Below are positions 35,816 to 44,666 of a stretch of 64,000 nucleotides of DNA, piece by piece. The stretch spans positions 4,785-68,784 of the forward strand of contig CAYLPJ010000036.1 in the NCBI GenBank assembly GCA_964385465.1, given 5' to 3'. This DNA is from CAYLPJ01 sp964385465 (GTDB taxonomy: Bacteria; Planctomycetota; Phycisphaerae; SM23-33). Made by a program: the position numbers and the translations under genes. Each line of letters starts with the position of its first letter. The stretch's first letter is position 1. Under the pieces are notes generated by a model. It had not been told where the DNA came from, ran no database searches, and saw only the letters and a program-made list of their open reading frames with translations.

Positions 35816-35859
35816 GGCGCGTACGCACGCCACACCACAACACACGCGAGGCATGGACC

Positions 35860-36774
35860 ATGAAAATGAAGCGACGCGATTTCCTCGCCGCCGCGGCCGT
35901 CGGTGCCGGCGGGGCCGTGATGGGGCTCGACGCGCTGGCCCCCGCCGCCGAGGCCGGCAAGACGTTCGATCCCTACGAGCCCGTGCCCCTGGGCAAGACC
36001 GGCCTGAAGCTCTCCCGCGTGGGCCTGGGCACGGGCATGCGCGGCGGGATGCGGCGGAGCAACCAGACGCGCCTGGGCAAGAAGCGTTTCGACGCCCTCA
36101 TCCGCGGCGCCCACGAGCGCGGCGTGCGATGGTACGACCTGGCGGACCTGTACGGCTCGCACGAGTTCTTCGCGACGTCGCTGAAGGGCATTCCCCGCCA
36201 GAAGTACGTGATCGTCAGCAAGATCTGGTGGCGGCCGCGGGGGCTGCCCGAGAAGGCCCGCCCGGACGCCGACGTGGTGGTGCGCCGGTTCCTCAAGGAG
36301 CTCAAGACCGACTACATCGACCTGGTGCTGCTGCACTGCGTGACCTCGCCGAAATGGCCCGAGCAGCTCCGCGAGCAGATGGACATCCTGGCCGAGCTGA
36401 AGCGCAAGGAGGTCATCCGCGCCCACGGCGTGTCCTGCCATTCCCTGCCTGCCCTGGCGGCGTGCATCGACGAGCCGTGGGTGGATTCGGTCCACGCGCG
36501 GATCAACCCCTACGGCGTGCGGATGGACGACAAGCCGGAGAAGGTCGCCCCGGTGCTCCGGCGGATCCACGACAGCGGCAAGGGCGTGGTGGGCATGAAG
36601 ATCATCGGCGAGGGCAAGTTCGCCAAGTCGCCGCAGGCCCGCAGCAAGTCGGTCGAGTACAGCCTCGGCCTCGGCTGCGTCGACACGCTGCTGGTCGGCT
36701 TCGAGAAGACGGCCCAGATCGACGACGTTGCCGGACGCATCCGGGACGTGCCCCGCTCGGCCAACGCGGGATAG
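35860..36774 (+). CDS. Tat-exported aldo/keto reductase
   Basis: Oxidoreductase of 304 residues of the aldo/keto reductase superfamily, which reduces carbonyl groups with NADPH. The N-terminus MKMKRRDFLAAAAVGAGGA is a Tat signal (RRDFL). The barrel begins PLGKTGLKLSRVGLGTG, and the catalytic tetrad is visible as Asp and Tyr in WYDLADLYGSHE, Lys in VIVSKIWW and His in LVLLHCVTSP. Export of a folded cofactor enzyme by Tat is common for planctomycete paralogues. ATG 35866 is an alternative start that keeps the signal. Confidence 0.9.
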   Translation: MKMKRRDFLAAAAVGAGGAVMGLDALAPAAEAGKTFDPYEPVPLGKTGLKLSRVGLGTGMRGGMRRSNQTRLGKKRFDALIRGAHERGVRWYDLADLYGSHEFFATSLKGIPRQKYVIVSKIWWRPRGLPEKARPDADVVVRRFLKELKTDYIDLVLLHCVTSPKWPEQLREQMDILAELKRKEVIRAHGVSCHSLPALAACIDEPWVDSVHARINPYGVRMDDKPEKVAPVLRRIHDSGKGVVGMKIIGEGKFAKSPQARSKSVEYSLGLGCVDTLLVGFEKTAQIDDVAGRIRDVPRSANAG

Positions 36775-36881
36775 CGGGCACCCACGCCGCGATTCGCCGT
36801 CGGGCATTCGCTGTCGGCAGGAAGCGCCGCGGGGGCCGGTGGATTCTCGCGCTTGGCGGGATTCTCCGGGGTTGAAGGGGT

Positions 36882-39800
36882 ATGCAGCTTCCGCGAAACG
36901 CAGCGATGGTCGCCCTTGTGGCGTTGGCGGCGGGCCCCGTGCTTGCCGACGGTACCCCCCCGGCCGCCGACACCCGCGCGCTGCGGGGGGCCATCGAGGA
37001 CCTGTCCGCGACGTTCGGGGCCGGATACCCGCGCGGGGCGGCGTTCCTGCGCCGGCTGGGTGAGATCGAGCGCGACGGCGCCGGCGCGGCCGGCGGGGGC
37101 TTCGCGGCCCTGAAGCGCGAGGCGCTGCTGGCCAACCCGCTGCTGGACTTTGGGCGGCTGCTGGTGGTCCGCAGGCCGGCCACGGCGCCGCGGCTGGGCC
37201 TGCCGGCCAACTGGCAGGGCAACTCGTCCCTGCCGGGCAAGGGCTACGACGACGCGATCGCCGTCGTCTCCAACTTCGGCCCCAAGGCGAAGCTCGCCAC
37301 GGTCTACGCGCCCGGCAAGCGGTTCGTCGGCGACGTGGACCTGCACTTCGACGCCGACCGCCTGCTGTTCTCCATGCGCGACGCCCGGCGGCGATGGGGC
37401 GTCTGGGAGCTCGCCCTCGACGACTCCGGCCGCCGCGCCGGCGAGCCGAAGCGCCTCACCCCCGCCGACCACGACGACGTGGACCACTACGACGGCTGCT
37501 ACCTCCCCGACGGGCGGATCGTGTTCTCCTCGACGGCCTGCATGACCGGCGTGCCCTGCGTCCGCGGGTCCAGCCACGTGGCGAACCTGTACCTGCTGGA
37601 CCCCGCCTCGGGTGCCGTCCGCCGGCTGTGCTTCGACCAGGACCACAACTGGTGCCCCACCGTCCTGCCCACCGGGCGGGTGCTGTACACGCGGTGGGAG
37701 TACTGCGACATCCCCCACGCCTTCAGCCGCATCCTCTTCCACATGAACCCCGACGGCACCGGGCAGATGGAGTACTACGGCAGCAACTCCTACTGGCCGA
37801 ACTCGATCTTCTACGCCCGCCCCGTCCCCGGCTCGAGGGGGATGTTCGCGGGGATCGTCACCGGGCACCACGGCGTGGCCCGGGTGGGTGAGCTGGTGCT
37901 GTTCGACACCGCCCGCGGGCGGCGCGAGGCCGAGGGGGCCGTCCGGCGGATCCCCCACGCCGGCCAGCCGGTCCGGCCCGTGCTGCTCGACCGCCTCGTG
38001 GACAAGAGCTGGCCGAAGTTCCTCCACCCCTGGCCGCTGAGCGCGAAGTACGTCCTGGCCGCCATGCAGTCGCGCCCCCGGGCGCCGTGGCGGATCGTGC
38101 TGGCCGACGCGTTCGACAACGTCGTCCCGCTGGCCGAGGCGCCGGGGCAGGCCCTGCTCGAGCCGATCCCCCTGGCACCGCGTTCGCGCCCGCCGGTCCG
38201 CCCCGACCTGGCGGACCCGGCGCGCGACGACGCGACGGTCTACCTCGTGGACGTCCACGCCGGGCCGGGCCTCGCCGGCGTGCCCCGGGGGACCGTCCGC
38301 TCGCTCCGCGTGTTCACCTACCACTACGCCTACCGCGGCGTGGGAGGCCAGCAGGACCGCGTCGGGCTCGACGGGCCTTGGGATATCAAACGCATCCTCG
38401 GCACGGTGCCGGTGCGGGCCGACGGCTCGGCCTGCTTCCGCGTGCCGGCCAACACGCCGATCTCGCTCCAGCCGCTGGACGATCGCGGCCAGGCCGTCCA
38501 GCGGATGCGGAGCTGGTTCACCGCGATGGGCGGCGAGGCGGTGACGTGCGTCGGCTGCCACGAGCCGCAGGCCGAGGCCCCGCCGGCGACGCCGACGCTG
38601 TCCGCCCTGGCCGACGAGCCGGCGGAGATCGCCCCCTGGTATGGCCCGCCGCGCGGCTTCGACTTCCGCCGCGAGGTCCAGCCCGTGCTCGACCGCTACT
38701 GCATCGGCTGCCACTGCCCCGCCGGCCCGGCAAAGGCGATCGACCTGACCGACCGCCCGGACGTCGTCGCCCACCCGATCCGGCGCCAGCACGGCATGGG
38801 GAGGTTCAGCCCGTCGTACATCGCCCTGCGGCGGTTCGTGCGGGCCCCGACGATCGAGAGCGACCTGCACATGCTCCCGGCGTGGGAGTTCCACGCCGAG
38901 TCCACCAAGCTGGTGCAGATGCTCCGCAAGGGCCACCGCGGCGTGCGGCTGTGCGACGAGGCCTGGGACCGGCTGATCACATGGATCGACCTCCACGCGC
39001 CCGCCCACGGGACGTGGCAGGAAACGGTCGGGGCGAAGCGCCTGGCCGACCAGCGCCGGCGCCGCCGCGAGATGAACCGCCTGTATGCCGGCTTCGACCG
39101 CGACGACGACGCCATCGTGGACAACAGCCGCTGGGTCTTCGGCGGTCAGTGGCAGAAGCACCGCCGCCCCGCCGAAGTGCCGGACGCGCCGCGGGCTCCC
39201 GTTGCGGCGGAACGCCCGACCGGGGCGAGCGCCTCCCAACCGCCGCACGATACCCCTGCCGACCTGCCCCGCCGCACGATCGACCTCGGCGGCGGCGTGC
39301 GGATGGCGCTGGTCCGCATCCCGGCCGGAACGTTCCGGATGGGCGATCCCGCCGGGCACGCCGACGAGCGGCCGGTGCGGCGCGTGCGGATCGACCGGGC
39401 GTTCTGGATCGGCGCGTGCGAGGTCACCAACGCGCAGTTCCGGCGGTTCGACGCGTCGCACGACAGCCGGCTGGAGCACGGGCACTTCCTCCAGTTCAGC
39501 GTCCGCGAGCGCGGCTGGCCCCTGAACGAGCCGAACCAGCCGGTGGTTCGGGTTTCCTGGCACCAGGCGCGGGCGTTCTGCCGGTGGCTGGCCGAGCGGA
39601 CCGGCGAACGGTTCGACCTGCCCACCGAGCCCCGATGGGAGTACGCCTGCCGGGCCGGGACCACCACGCCGCTGAGCTACGGCGGCGTCGGCGACGACCA
39701 CGCCGCCTTCGCCAACCTCGCCGACGCCCGGGTCAAGCGGATGGACAAGCTCGGCTGGAACCTGCCCTACGCAGCCATCCCGCCGTGGCACCCGACGGAC

Positions 39801-40055
39801 GGGCGGTTCGACGACGGCCGCCGCGTCTCGGCGCCGGTGGGCTCCTACCGCCCGAACGCGTGGGGGCTGTTCGACATGCACGGCAACGTGTGCGAGTGGA
39901 CGCTGGGCGAGGCGGGCACGGGGCGCCGGGTGGTCCGAGGCGGGTCGTGGTACGACCGCCCGAAACGGGCCCGGTCGGCATGGCGCCTCAGCTACCGCGC
40001 GGCCCAGACGGTGTACGACGTGGGCTTCCGCGTGGCGTGTCCCGTGGAACCGTGA
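36882..40055 (+). CDS. HzsA-like propeller/cytochrome c protein with C-terminal FGE-sulfatase domain
   Basis: A 1057-residue secreted protein with a signal peptide (about 1-22). The region about 100-420 has WD/TolB-like propeller strands (HFDADRLLFSMRDAR, DGCYLPDGRIVFSSTACMTG, PTVLPTGRVLYTRWEY) typical of proteins related to the hydrazine synthase alpha subunit. Two haem c motifs follow, CVGCH near 556 and CIGCH near 607. From about 795 there is an FGE-sulfatase/SUMF1-type domain (IPAGTFRMGDPAG, EVTNAQFRRF, FDLPTEPRWEYACRAGTTTP, RVVRGGSWYDRP). The usual WEWC box reads CEWT, and no Cys follows RGGSW, so formylglycine-generating activity is doubtful. The substrate is unknown. Confidence 0.85.
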   Translation: MQLPRNAAMVALVALAAGPVLADGTPPAADTRALRGAIEDLSATFGAGYPRGAAFLRRLGEIERDGAGAAGGGFAALKREALLANPLLDFGRLLVVRRPATAPRLGLPANWQGNSSLPGKGYDDAIAVVSNFGPKAKLATVYAPGKRFVGDVDLHFDADRLLFSMRDARRRWGVWELALDDSGRRAGEPKRLTPADHDDVDHYDGCYLPDGRIVFSSTACMTGVPCVRGSSHVANLYLLDPASGAVRRLCFDQDHNWCPTVLPTGRVLYTRWEYCDIPHAFSRILFHMNPDGTGQMEYYGSNSYWPNSIFYARPVPGSRGMFAGIVTGHHGVARVGELVLFDTARGRREAEGAVRRIPHAGQPVRPVLLDRLVDKSWPKFLHPWPLSAKYVLAAMQSRPRAPWRIVLADAFDNVVPLAEAPGQALLEPIPLAPRSRPPVRPDLADPARDDATVYLVDVHAGPGLAGVPRGTVRSLRVFTYHYAYRGVGGQQDRVGLDGPWDIKRILGTVPVRADGSACFRVPANTPISLQPLDDRGQAVQRMRSWFTAMGGEAVTCVGCHEPQAEAPPATPTLSALADEPAEIAPWYGPPRGFDFRREVQPVLDRYCIGCHCPAGPAKAIDLTDRPDVVAHPIRRQHGMGRFSPSYIALRRFVRAPTIESDLHMLPAWEFHAESTKLVQMLRKGHRGVRLCDEAWDRLITWIDLHAPAHGTWQETVGAKRLADQRRRRREMNRLYAGFDRDDDAIVDNSRWVFGGQWQKHRRPAEVPDAPRAPVAAERPTGASASQPPHDTPADLPRRTIDLGGGVRMALVRIPAGTFRMGDPAGHADERPVRRVRIDRAFWIGACEVTNAQFRRFDASHDSRLEHGHFLQFSVRERGWPLNEPNQPVVRVSWHQARAFCRWLAERTGERFDLPTEPRWEYACRAGTTTPLSYGGVGDDHAAFANLADARVKRMDKLGWNLPYAAIPPWHPTDGRFDDGRRVSAPVGSYRPNAWGLFDMHGNVCEWTLGEAGTGRRVVRGGSWYDRPKRARSAWRLSYRAAQTVYDVGFRVACPVEP

Positions 40056-40080
40056 GGCCGCGGGACCGGGTTGCCGTGCG

Positions 40081-40099
40081 ACCGGATTGCCGCAGGAGC
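40081..40099 (+). repeat. 19-base sequence shared with 16735-16753
   Basis: ACCGGATTGCCGCAGGAGC occurs identically here and at 16735-16753, both in short non-coding gaps. Its core CGGATTGCCG also appears near 17224 and 41395. Confidence 0.6.
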
Positions 40100-40112
40100 G
40101 CCGCGCGGCCGG

Positions 40113-41336
40113 TCAGCCGTTCCGGTAGGCCTCCAGCGCATCGGGGAACGGGCCGAGGGCGCGTTCGAAGATGCCGAGGCTGTAGGCGATGGTCAGGCCG
40201 TAGTTGGTGATCGGCACGCCGGCGCGGCGGCATCGTGCGATGCGGCTGAGCACTTCCCGGCGGTTCCACATGCACGCGCCGCAGTGCACCACCAGGCGGT
40301 AGTCGGCGAGGTCCTCGGGGAAGTCATGCCCCTGCGTGTGCGTGAAGTGCAACTGCCCCCCGACGTACTGCCGCAGCCACCGCGGGATCTTCACCCGCCC
40401 GATGTCCTCGCCGATGGGGTGGTGCGAGCACGCCTCGGCCACGAGCACGCGGTCGCCGGCGGCCAGCGCGTCGATGGCCTTGGCGCCGGCGACGAACGTC
40501 GCCAGGTCCCCCTTGAACCGGGCGAACAGCACCGAGAAGCTGGTCATGGGCACGTCCGGTGGGGTGTCGCCGGCGACCTTCAGGAACGCCTGGCTGTCGG
40601 TGACGACCAGGCTCGGGGGCGTGCGGAGGTTCTCCAGCGCCGCACGGAGCTCCCGCTCCTTGACCACCATGCAGCAGGCGTCGTTGTCCAGGGCGTCGCG
40701 GATCGACTGCACCTGCGGGAGGATCAGCCGGCCCTTGGGGGCCTCCAGGTCGATCGGGACGACCAGCACGACCAGCCCGCCGGCCGGCAGAAGGTCGCCG
40801 AGGATCGTCGGCGCGCGGAGGAACTCCTCCGGGGCCGAGCGGATCAGCGCCTCCCGCAGCTCGCCCGCGCCCCGCCCGGCGCTGGCGACGGCCTCGATGA
40901 CCGGGACCTCCGCCTCGCCCAGCCGGGCCAGAATCTCCGCCGAGGGGGCGGCGAGGTCGCGCTTGTTCATCACGGCGATGACGGGCACGTCGCGGCTGCG
41001 CAGCTCGGCGAGGACGGCGTCCTCGAACTCGCCCCATCGCCCGGCCTCGGCGACGATGACGCCGAGGTCGGTGCGGTCGAAGACCTGCCTCGTCCGCCCG
41101 ACGCGCTGCCGGCCGAGGTCGCCGACGTCGTCGATCCCCGCGGTGTCGATGAACAGCACCGGGCCCAGCGGCAGCAGCTCCATGGGCTTCTCGACGGGGT
41201 CGGTGGTCGTCCCGGCCACGTCGGAGACGATCGACACCGCCTGCCGCGTGACGGCGTTGAGCAACGAGCTCTTGCCCACGTTCCGCCGCCCGAACAGCCC
41301 GATGTGAAGCCGGAACCCCTTAGGCGTCTTCCGCAT
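40113..41336 (-). CDS. hydF: [FeFe]-hydrogenase maturation GTPase HydF
   Basis: Scaffold on which the 2Fe subcluster of the hydrogenase is assembled before transfer to HydA. The 407-residue protein has a small GTPase domain (about 10-170; P-loop FGRRNVGKSSLL, switch DVAGTTTDPV, FIDTAGIDD, VMNKRDL). A dimerisation domain follows, then the Fe-S domain with cluster ligands in VAEACSHHPIGED and VVHCGACMWNRREV. I start at MRKTPKGFRLHIG. It is separated from the other maturation genes by a toxin-antitoxin remnant on the opposite strand but has the same direction and probably belongs to the same group. Confidence 0.94.
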   Translation of the reverse strand: MRKTPKGFRLHIGLFGRRNVGKSSLLNAVTRQAVSIVSDVAGTTTDPVEKPMELLPLGPVLFIDTAGIDDVGDLGRQRVGRTRQVFDRTDLGVIVAEAGRWGEFEDAVLAELRSRDVPVIAVMNKRDLAAPSAEILARLGEAEVPVIEAVASAGRGAGELREALIRSAPEEFLRAPTILGDLLPAGGLVVLVVPIDLEAPKGRLILPQVQSIRDALDNDACCMVVKERELRAALENLRTPPSLVVTDSQAFLKVAGDTPPDVPMTSFSVLFARFKGDLATFVAGAKAIDALAAGDRVLVAEACSHHPIGEDIGRVKIPRWLRQYVGGQLHFTHTQGHDFPEDLADYRLVVHCGACMWNRREVLSRIARCRRAGVPITNYGLTIAYSLGIFERALGPFPDALEAYRNG

Positions 41337-41374
41337 GGCGCACCTCCCGTTGCCGCGCCGCCTGTCCCCCGCGT

Positions 41375-41638
41375 TTGCTGCTGGCGGATTGCCGGCCGCG
41401 CCGCACACTGACAGGCGGTGACGCGGTAAAGACGGTCAATGGAAAGTTCGACGGCCGGCATCCGACGCTGGACGAGGACGTGCACGTCGAGGGCGAAGTG
41501 CCCGTGCTCGTCACGTTTCCCGAGTTGCCCGACGAGCAGGACTGGGAGGAGTTTCTCGGGTCCGGGCCGGTCCGGGACGACGAGGAGATCGCGGTCCTCG
41601 AAGAGGCCATCAGGTATACGCGGCGATGGCGGAGTTGA
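41375..41638 (+). pseudogene. VapB-like antitoxin, start uncertain
   Basis: The frame encodes AVKTVNGKFDGRHPTLDEDV, then VEGEVPVLVTFPE and an acidic helix ending AIRYTRRWRS. This resembles small beta-hairpin antitoxins of the type KTI-x-A-x-FDG-x-x-x-x-x-E-P-x-x-L-PEGT-x-V-L-V. A normal start is missing: only a TTG at 41375 precedes the domain in frame. The truncated PIN toxin begins before its stop. The pair is therefore probably inactive. Confidence 0.5.
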
Positions 41639-41841
41639 TGCGCGGCATCTCCGTGCTGCCCTTTGACGCCGAGGGCGCCGAAGTCGCCGGCGCCATCTAC
41701 CGGGACCTCCGCCTCAAGAGCCAGCTCATCGGGACACCTGAACTGATGATCGCGGCGACGGCGGTCGCGAACGACCTGCCCCTGGCTGTGCTCGACCATG
41801 GCCATTTCTCACGCGTCCCCGGTCTGCGGCTGCTCGCCCGC
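41626..41841 (+). pseudogene. VapC-type PIN toxin, N-terminal half deleted
   Basis: The frame from the ATG overlapping the antitoxin encodes the C-terminal half of a PIN nuclease: VLPFDAEGAEVAGAIYRDLR, SQLIGTPELMIAATAVANDL and HFSRVPGLRLL. The first half with the catalytic N-terminal Asp is absent. The usual Asp before IAA is Glu and the T-R-N motif is replaced by LDH. No stop follows the domain; the similarity ends where it meets the 3' end of the convergent lyase gene. A deletion seems to have removed the toxin's front half. Confidence 0.6.
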
Positions 41842-43230
41842 GGAGCCGAGGCGCATGACGCGGTCGGCGGCGGTGAGGGCGTCGAACTGCTCGGCGGTCA
41901 GCAGGCCGCGCTCGACGGCGAGCTCGCGGAGGCCGCGCCCGGTCTCGCCGGCGGCGGCGGCCAGCGCGCCGGCGGCCTCGTAGCCGATCGTCTCGACCAG
42001 CGCGGTGACCGTCGCGGTCGCGCCGTCCACGTGGCGGCGGCAGCGGCCGGCGTCGGCCTCGATGCCCTCGACGCAGTGCCGCCGGAACACCGCGCAGGCC
42101 CGCGTCAGCAGCTCCAGGCTGCCCAGCAGCGACTCGGCCACGAGGGGCAGGAACGGGTTGAGCTCGAGGCTCCCGGCCGCGGCGGCGGAGGCGACGGCCT
42201 GGTCGTTGGCCAGGACGGCCATGCCCGCCTGCGTGACGGCCTCGGGGATGACGGGGTTGACCTTCCCGGGCATGATGGACGACCCGGCCTGTCGCGGGGG
42301 CAGGCGGATCTCCCCGAGCCCGGCGTGGGGCCCGCTGGAGAGCAGGCGCAGGTCGCCGGCGACTTTCATCAGGCTCACGGCGAGCGCCTTGAGGATGCCG
42401 CTGACCTCGACGTACACGTCGGCGTTCTGCGTGGCCTCGACGAGGTTCTCCGCCCGGCTGAGCCCAAGGCCCGTGATCTCGCGAAGGTGCTCGACGGCCC
42501 GGAAGATGAACCGCCGCGGCGCGCCCAGCCCCGTGCCGATCGCCGTGCCCCCAAGCGACACCGTCCGCAGCCGCTCCTCGCACTTGTAGATCCGCCACCG
42601 GTCGCGGGCGAACGCCTCGGCGTAGGCGCCCATCTCCCGCCCGAGCGTGGTCAGCACCGCGTCCTGCATCTGCGTACGGCCGACCTTCACGACATCGGCG
42701 AACCGCTTCTCCGCGGCCTGGAACGCCTCCAGCAGGGCGACGACCTCGCCCTCGAGCTCCCGCAGCATGCCGATGGCGGCGACCTTCAGCGCCGTGGGGT
42801 ACGTGTCGTTGGTCGACTGGTGGAGGTTCAGGTCCCCGATGGGGTCCAGCGCGTCGTAGTCGCCCGGCGCCCGGCCGAGCAGTTGAAGCGCCCGGTTGGC
42901 GAGCACCTCGTTGACATTCATGTTGGTGCTCGTGCCGGCCCCGCCCTGGAGGGCGTCGACGACGACGTGGGGGGCCAGCTCGCCGCGGCGCATCTCCTCG
43001 CAGGCGGCGGCGACGGCGGCGAAGGTCGGCTCGTCCCACCGGCCGAGCTCGTGGTTGGCGCGGGCGCAGGCGAGCTTGACGGCCCCGTAGGCGGCGACGA
43101 GCTGGGGCCTGACGGCCCGCCCGGCCAGCGGGAAGTTCTCCGCGGCCCTGGCGGTGTGGATGCCGTACAGCACCCCGGCGGGCAACTCCCGCTCGCCGAG
43201 CATGTCGCGTTCGGTTCTCGTTCCGGCCAT
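41809..43230 (-). CDS. Aspartate ammonia-lyase-type enzyme (fumarase/aspartase superfamily)
   Basis: A 473-residue enzyme that would convert aspartate to fumarate and ammonia. Superfamily motifs are GGAGTSTNMNVNEVLANRAL, LNLHQSTNDTYPTALKVAA and the signature GSSIMPGKVNPVIPEAVTQA. The TSTNMN and NPVIPE forms favour aspartase over fumarase, although PGKVN is the fumarase-like variant, so fumarase activity is not excluded. It begins 11 bases after hydG and shares its strand. An ammonia-producing enzyme beside hydE/hydG is intriguing because the active-site dithiomethylamine bridge needs a nitrogen donor. Confidence 0.85.
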   Translation of the reverse strand: MAGTRTERDMLGERELPAGVLYGIHTARAAENFPLAGRAVRPQLVAAYGAVKLACARANHELGRWDEPTFAAVAAACEEMRRGELAPHVVVDALQGGAGTSTNMNVNEVLANRALQLLGRAPGDYDALDPIGDLNLHQSTNDTYPTALKVAAIGMLRELEGEVVALLEAFQAAEKRFADVVKVGRTQMQDAVLTTLGREMGAYAEAFARDRWRIYKCEERLRTVSLGGTAIGTGLGAPRRFIFRAVEHLREITGLGLSRAENLVEATQNADVYVEVSGILKALAVSLMKVAGDLRLLSSGPHAGLGEIRLPPRQAGSSIMPGKVNPVIPEAVTQAGMAVLANDQAVASAAAAGSLELNPFLPLVAESLLGSLELLTRACAVFRRHCVEGIEADAGRCRRHVDGATATVTALVETIGYEAAGALAAAAGETGRGLRELAVERGLLTAEQFDALTAADRVMRLGSAGEQPQTGDA

Positions 43231-43241
43231 GGCGTGATCGC

Positions 43242-44666
43242 CTAGAAGAACAGGTCGCGGTCGTCGGATTCGCGGATGCGCCGGAGGCGCTCGCGGAGCC
43301 GGGGGACGATCTCGTCCTCGCCGAGGCGGGCCATCTCGGCCTCGAGGACGCTCAGCCCGACCGCGCGGGTCTCCGGGGAGGCGTAGTCCACGAGGTACTC
43401 CATCAGCGTCGTCAGGGCGTTGGGCGTGCAGTAGCGCTTGATGAAGCCGGGGATGGCGAACTCCATGAAGTGCTCGCCGGTCCGCCCGAGGCGGTAGCAG
43501 GCGGTGCACCAGCTGGGGACGTAGCCGTCCCGCAGCAGCTCGCGGACGACCTCGTCCAGCGAGCGGACGTCCCCGAGCGTGAACTGCTCGCGGGCCATCA
43601 CCTGGGCGTCGCCGGCCTCGGTGTAGCCGCCGATCTCGATCCGACTGCCCGCGTCGATCTGCGAGACGCCGAAGCTCAGCACCTCGCGGCGAAGCTCGGC
43701 CTTCTCGCGGGCGGTGAGGATCAGCCCGGTGTAGGGCACGGCCAGGCGGAGGATGGCGACGAGGCGCTTGAAGTCCGCGTCGCTGACCAGCCGGTCCTCG
43801 TCGAGGGCGACCCCGCAGGCCGGGCGGAGGCGCGGGAAGCTGATCGTGTGCGGCCCGCAGCCGAACCGCTGCTGGAGGTGCAGGGCGTGGGCGACGAGCC
43901 CGAGCACCTCGAACCGCCAGTCGTACAGCCCGAACAGGGCGCCGATGCCGACGTCGTCGCAGCCGGCCTCGAAGGCGCGGCTGAGCCCGTCGAGGCGGTA
44001 GAGGTAGTCGCCCTTCCTCGTCCCGGCGGGGTGGACCCGGCGGTAGGTCTCGTGGTGGTAGGTCTCCATGAAGATCTGGTACGTGCCGATCCCCGCCTCT
44101 TTGACGGTCCGGTAGCCCTCGTGGTCCAGCGGGGCGGCGTTGATGTTGACGCGGCGGATCTCCCCGTGGGCGCTGCGGACGCCGTAGACCTCGCCGACGC
44201 AATGGGCGATGTGCTCGGCGCCGTAGCCGGGGTGCTCGCCCCAGACGAGGATCAGCCGCTTGTGCCCGACGTCCTCGAGGGCGGCGACCTGCCCGCGGAG
44301 CTCCGCGTCCGAGAGCGTCCGCCGCTCGGCGTCGGGGTTGGACCGGCGGAACGCGCAGTAGGCGCAGTCGTTGACGCACGCGTTGCCCACGTACAGCGGC
44401 GCGAACAGCACGATCCGGTTGCCGTACACGCGCCGTTTCAGCTCGCGGGCGGCGTCGAAGATCTCCTCGATCAGCTCGGGGGCATCGGCCCGCAGCAGCA
44501 GGGCCGTCTCCGCCACGCTCAGCGGCTGCTTGTCCAGCGATTTGGCGATGGCGTCCCGCACGGCCGACGCGTCGGCCCCGCCGCCGCCCAGGAGGGCGTG
44601 CAGGGCGTCGTCGTCGATGAAGTCGACCGCGCCGTCGCTGAGTGTCATCGCGGGCATCGTGGTCAT
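43242..44666 (-). CDS. hydG: [FeFe]-hydrogenase maturase HydG
   Basis: Radical-SAM tyrosine lyase (474 residues) that makes CO and cyanide ligands for the H-cluster. The SAM cluster motif is NACVNDCAYCAFRRSN (Cx3Cx2C, about 96-103). The auxiliary cluster is held by the C-terminal CTACYRLGRTGEHFM and a following FIKRYC (CxxC-x22-C). The region VWGEHPGYGAEHIAHCVG and METYHHETYRRVHPAG match the family. Its start overlaps the hydE stop by four bases. The whole protein looks intact. Confidence 0.95.
   Translation of the reverse strand: MTTMPAMTLSDGAVDFIDDDALHALLGGGGADASAVRDAIAKSLDKQPLSVAETALLLRADAPELIEEIFDAARELKRRVYGNRIVLFAPLYVGNACVNDCAYCAFRRSNPDAERRTLSDAELRGQVAALEDVGHKRLILVWGEHPGYGAEHIAHCVGEVYGVRSAHGEIRRVNINAAPLDHEGYRTVKEAGIGTYQIFMETYHHETYRRVHPAGTRKGDYLYRLDGLSRAFEAGCDDVGIGALFGLYDWRFEVLGLVAHALHLQQRFGCGPHTISFPRLRPACGVALDEDRLVSDADFKRLVAILRLAVPYTGLILTAREKAELRREVLSFGVSQIDAGSRIEIGGYTEAGDAQVMAREQFTLGDVRSLDEVVRELLRDGYVPSWCTACYRLGRTGEHFMEFAIPGFIKRYCTPNALTTLMEYLVDYASPETRAVGLSVLEAEMARLGEDEIVPRLRERLRRIRESDDRDLFF

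Noticed and set aside
41809..43230. Calling the lyase a fumarase
   Set aside because: The TSTNMN, LNLHQSTND and NPVIPE forms fit aspartase better. The PGKVN form is mixed, so fumarase is kept only as an alternative.
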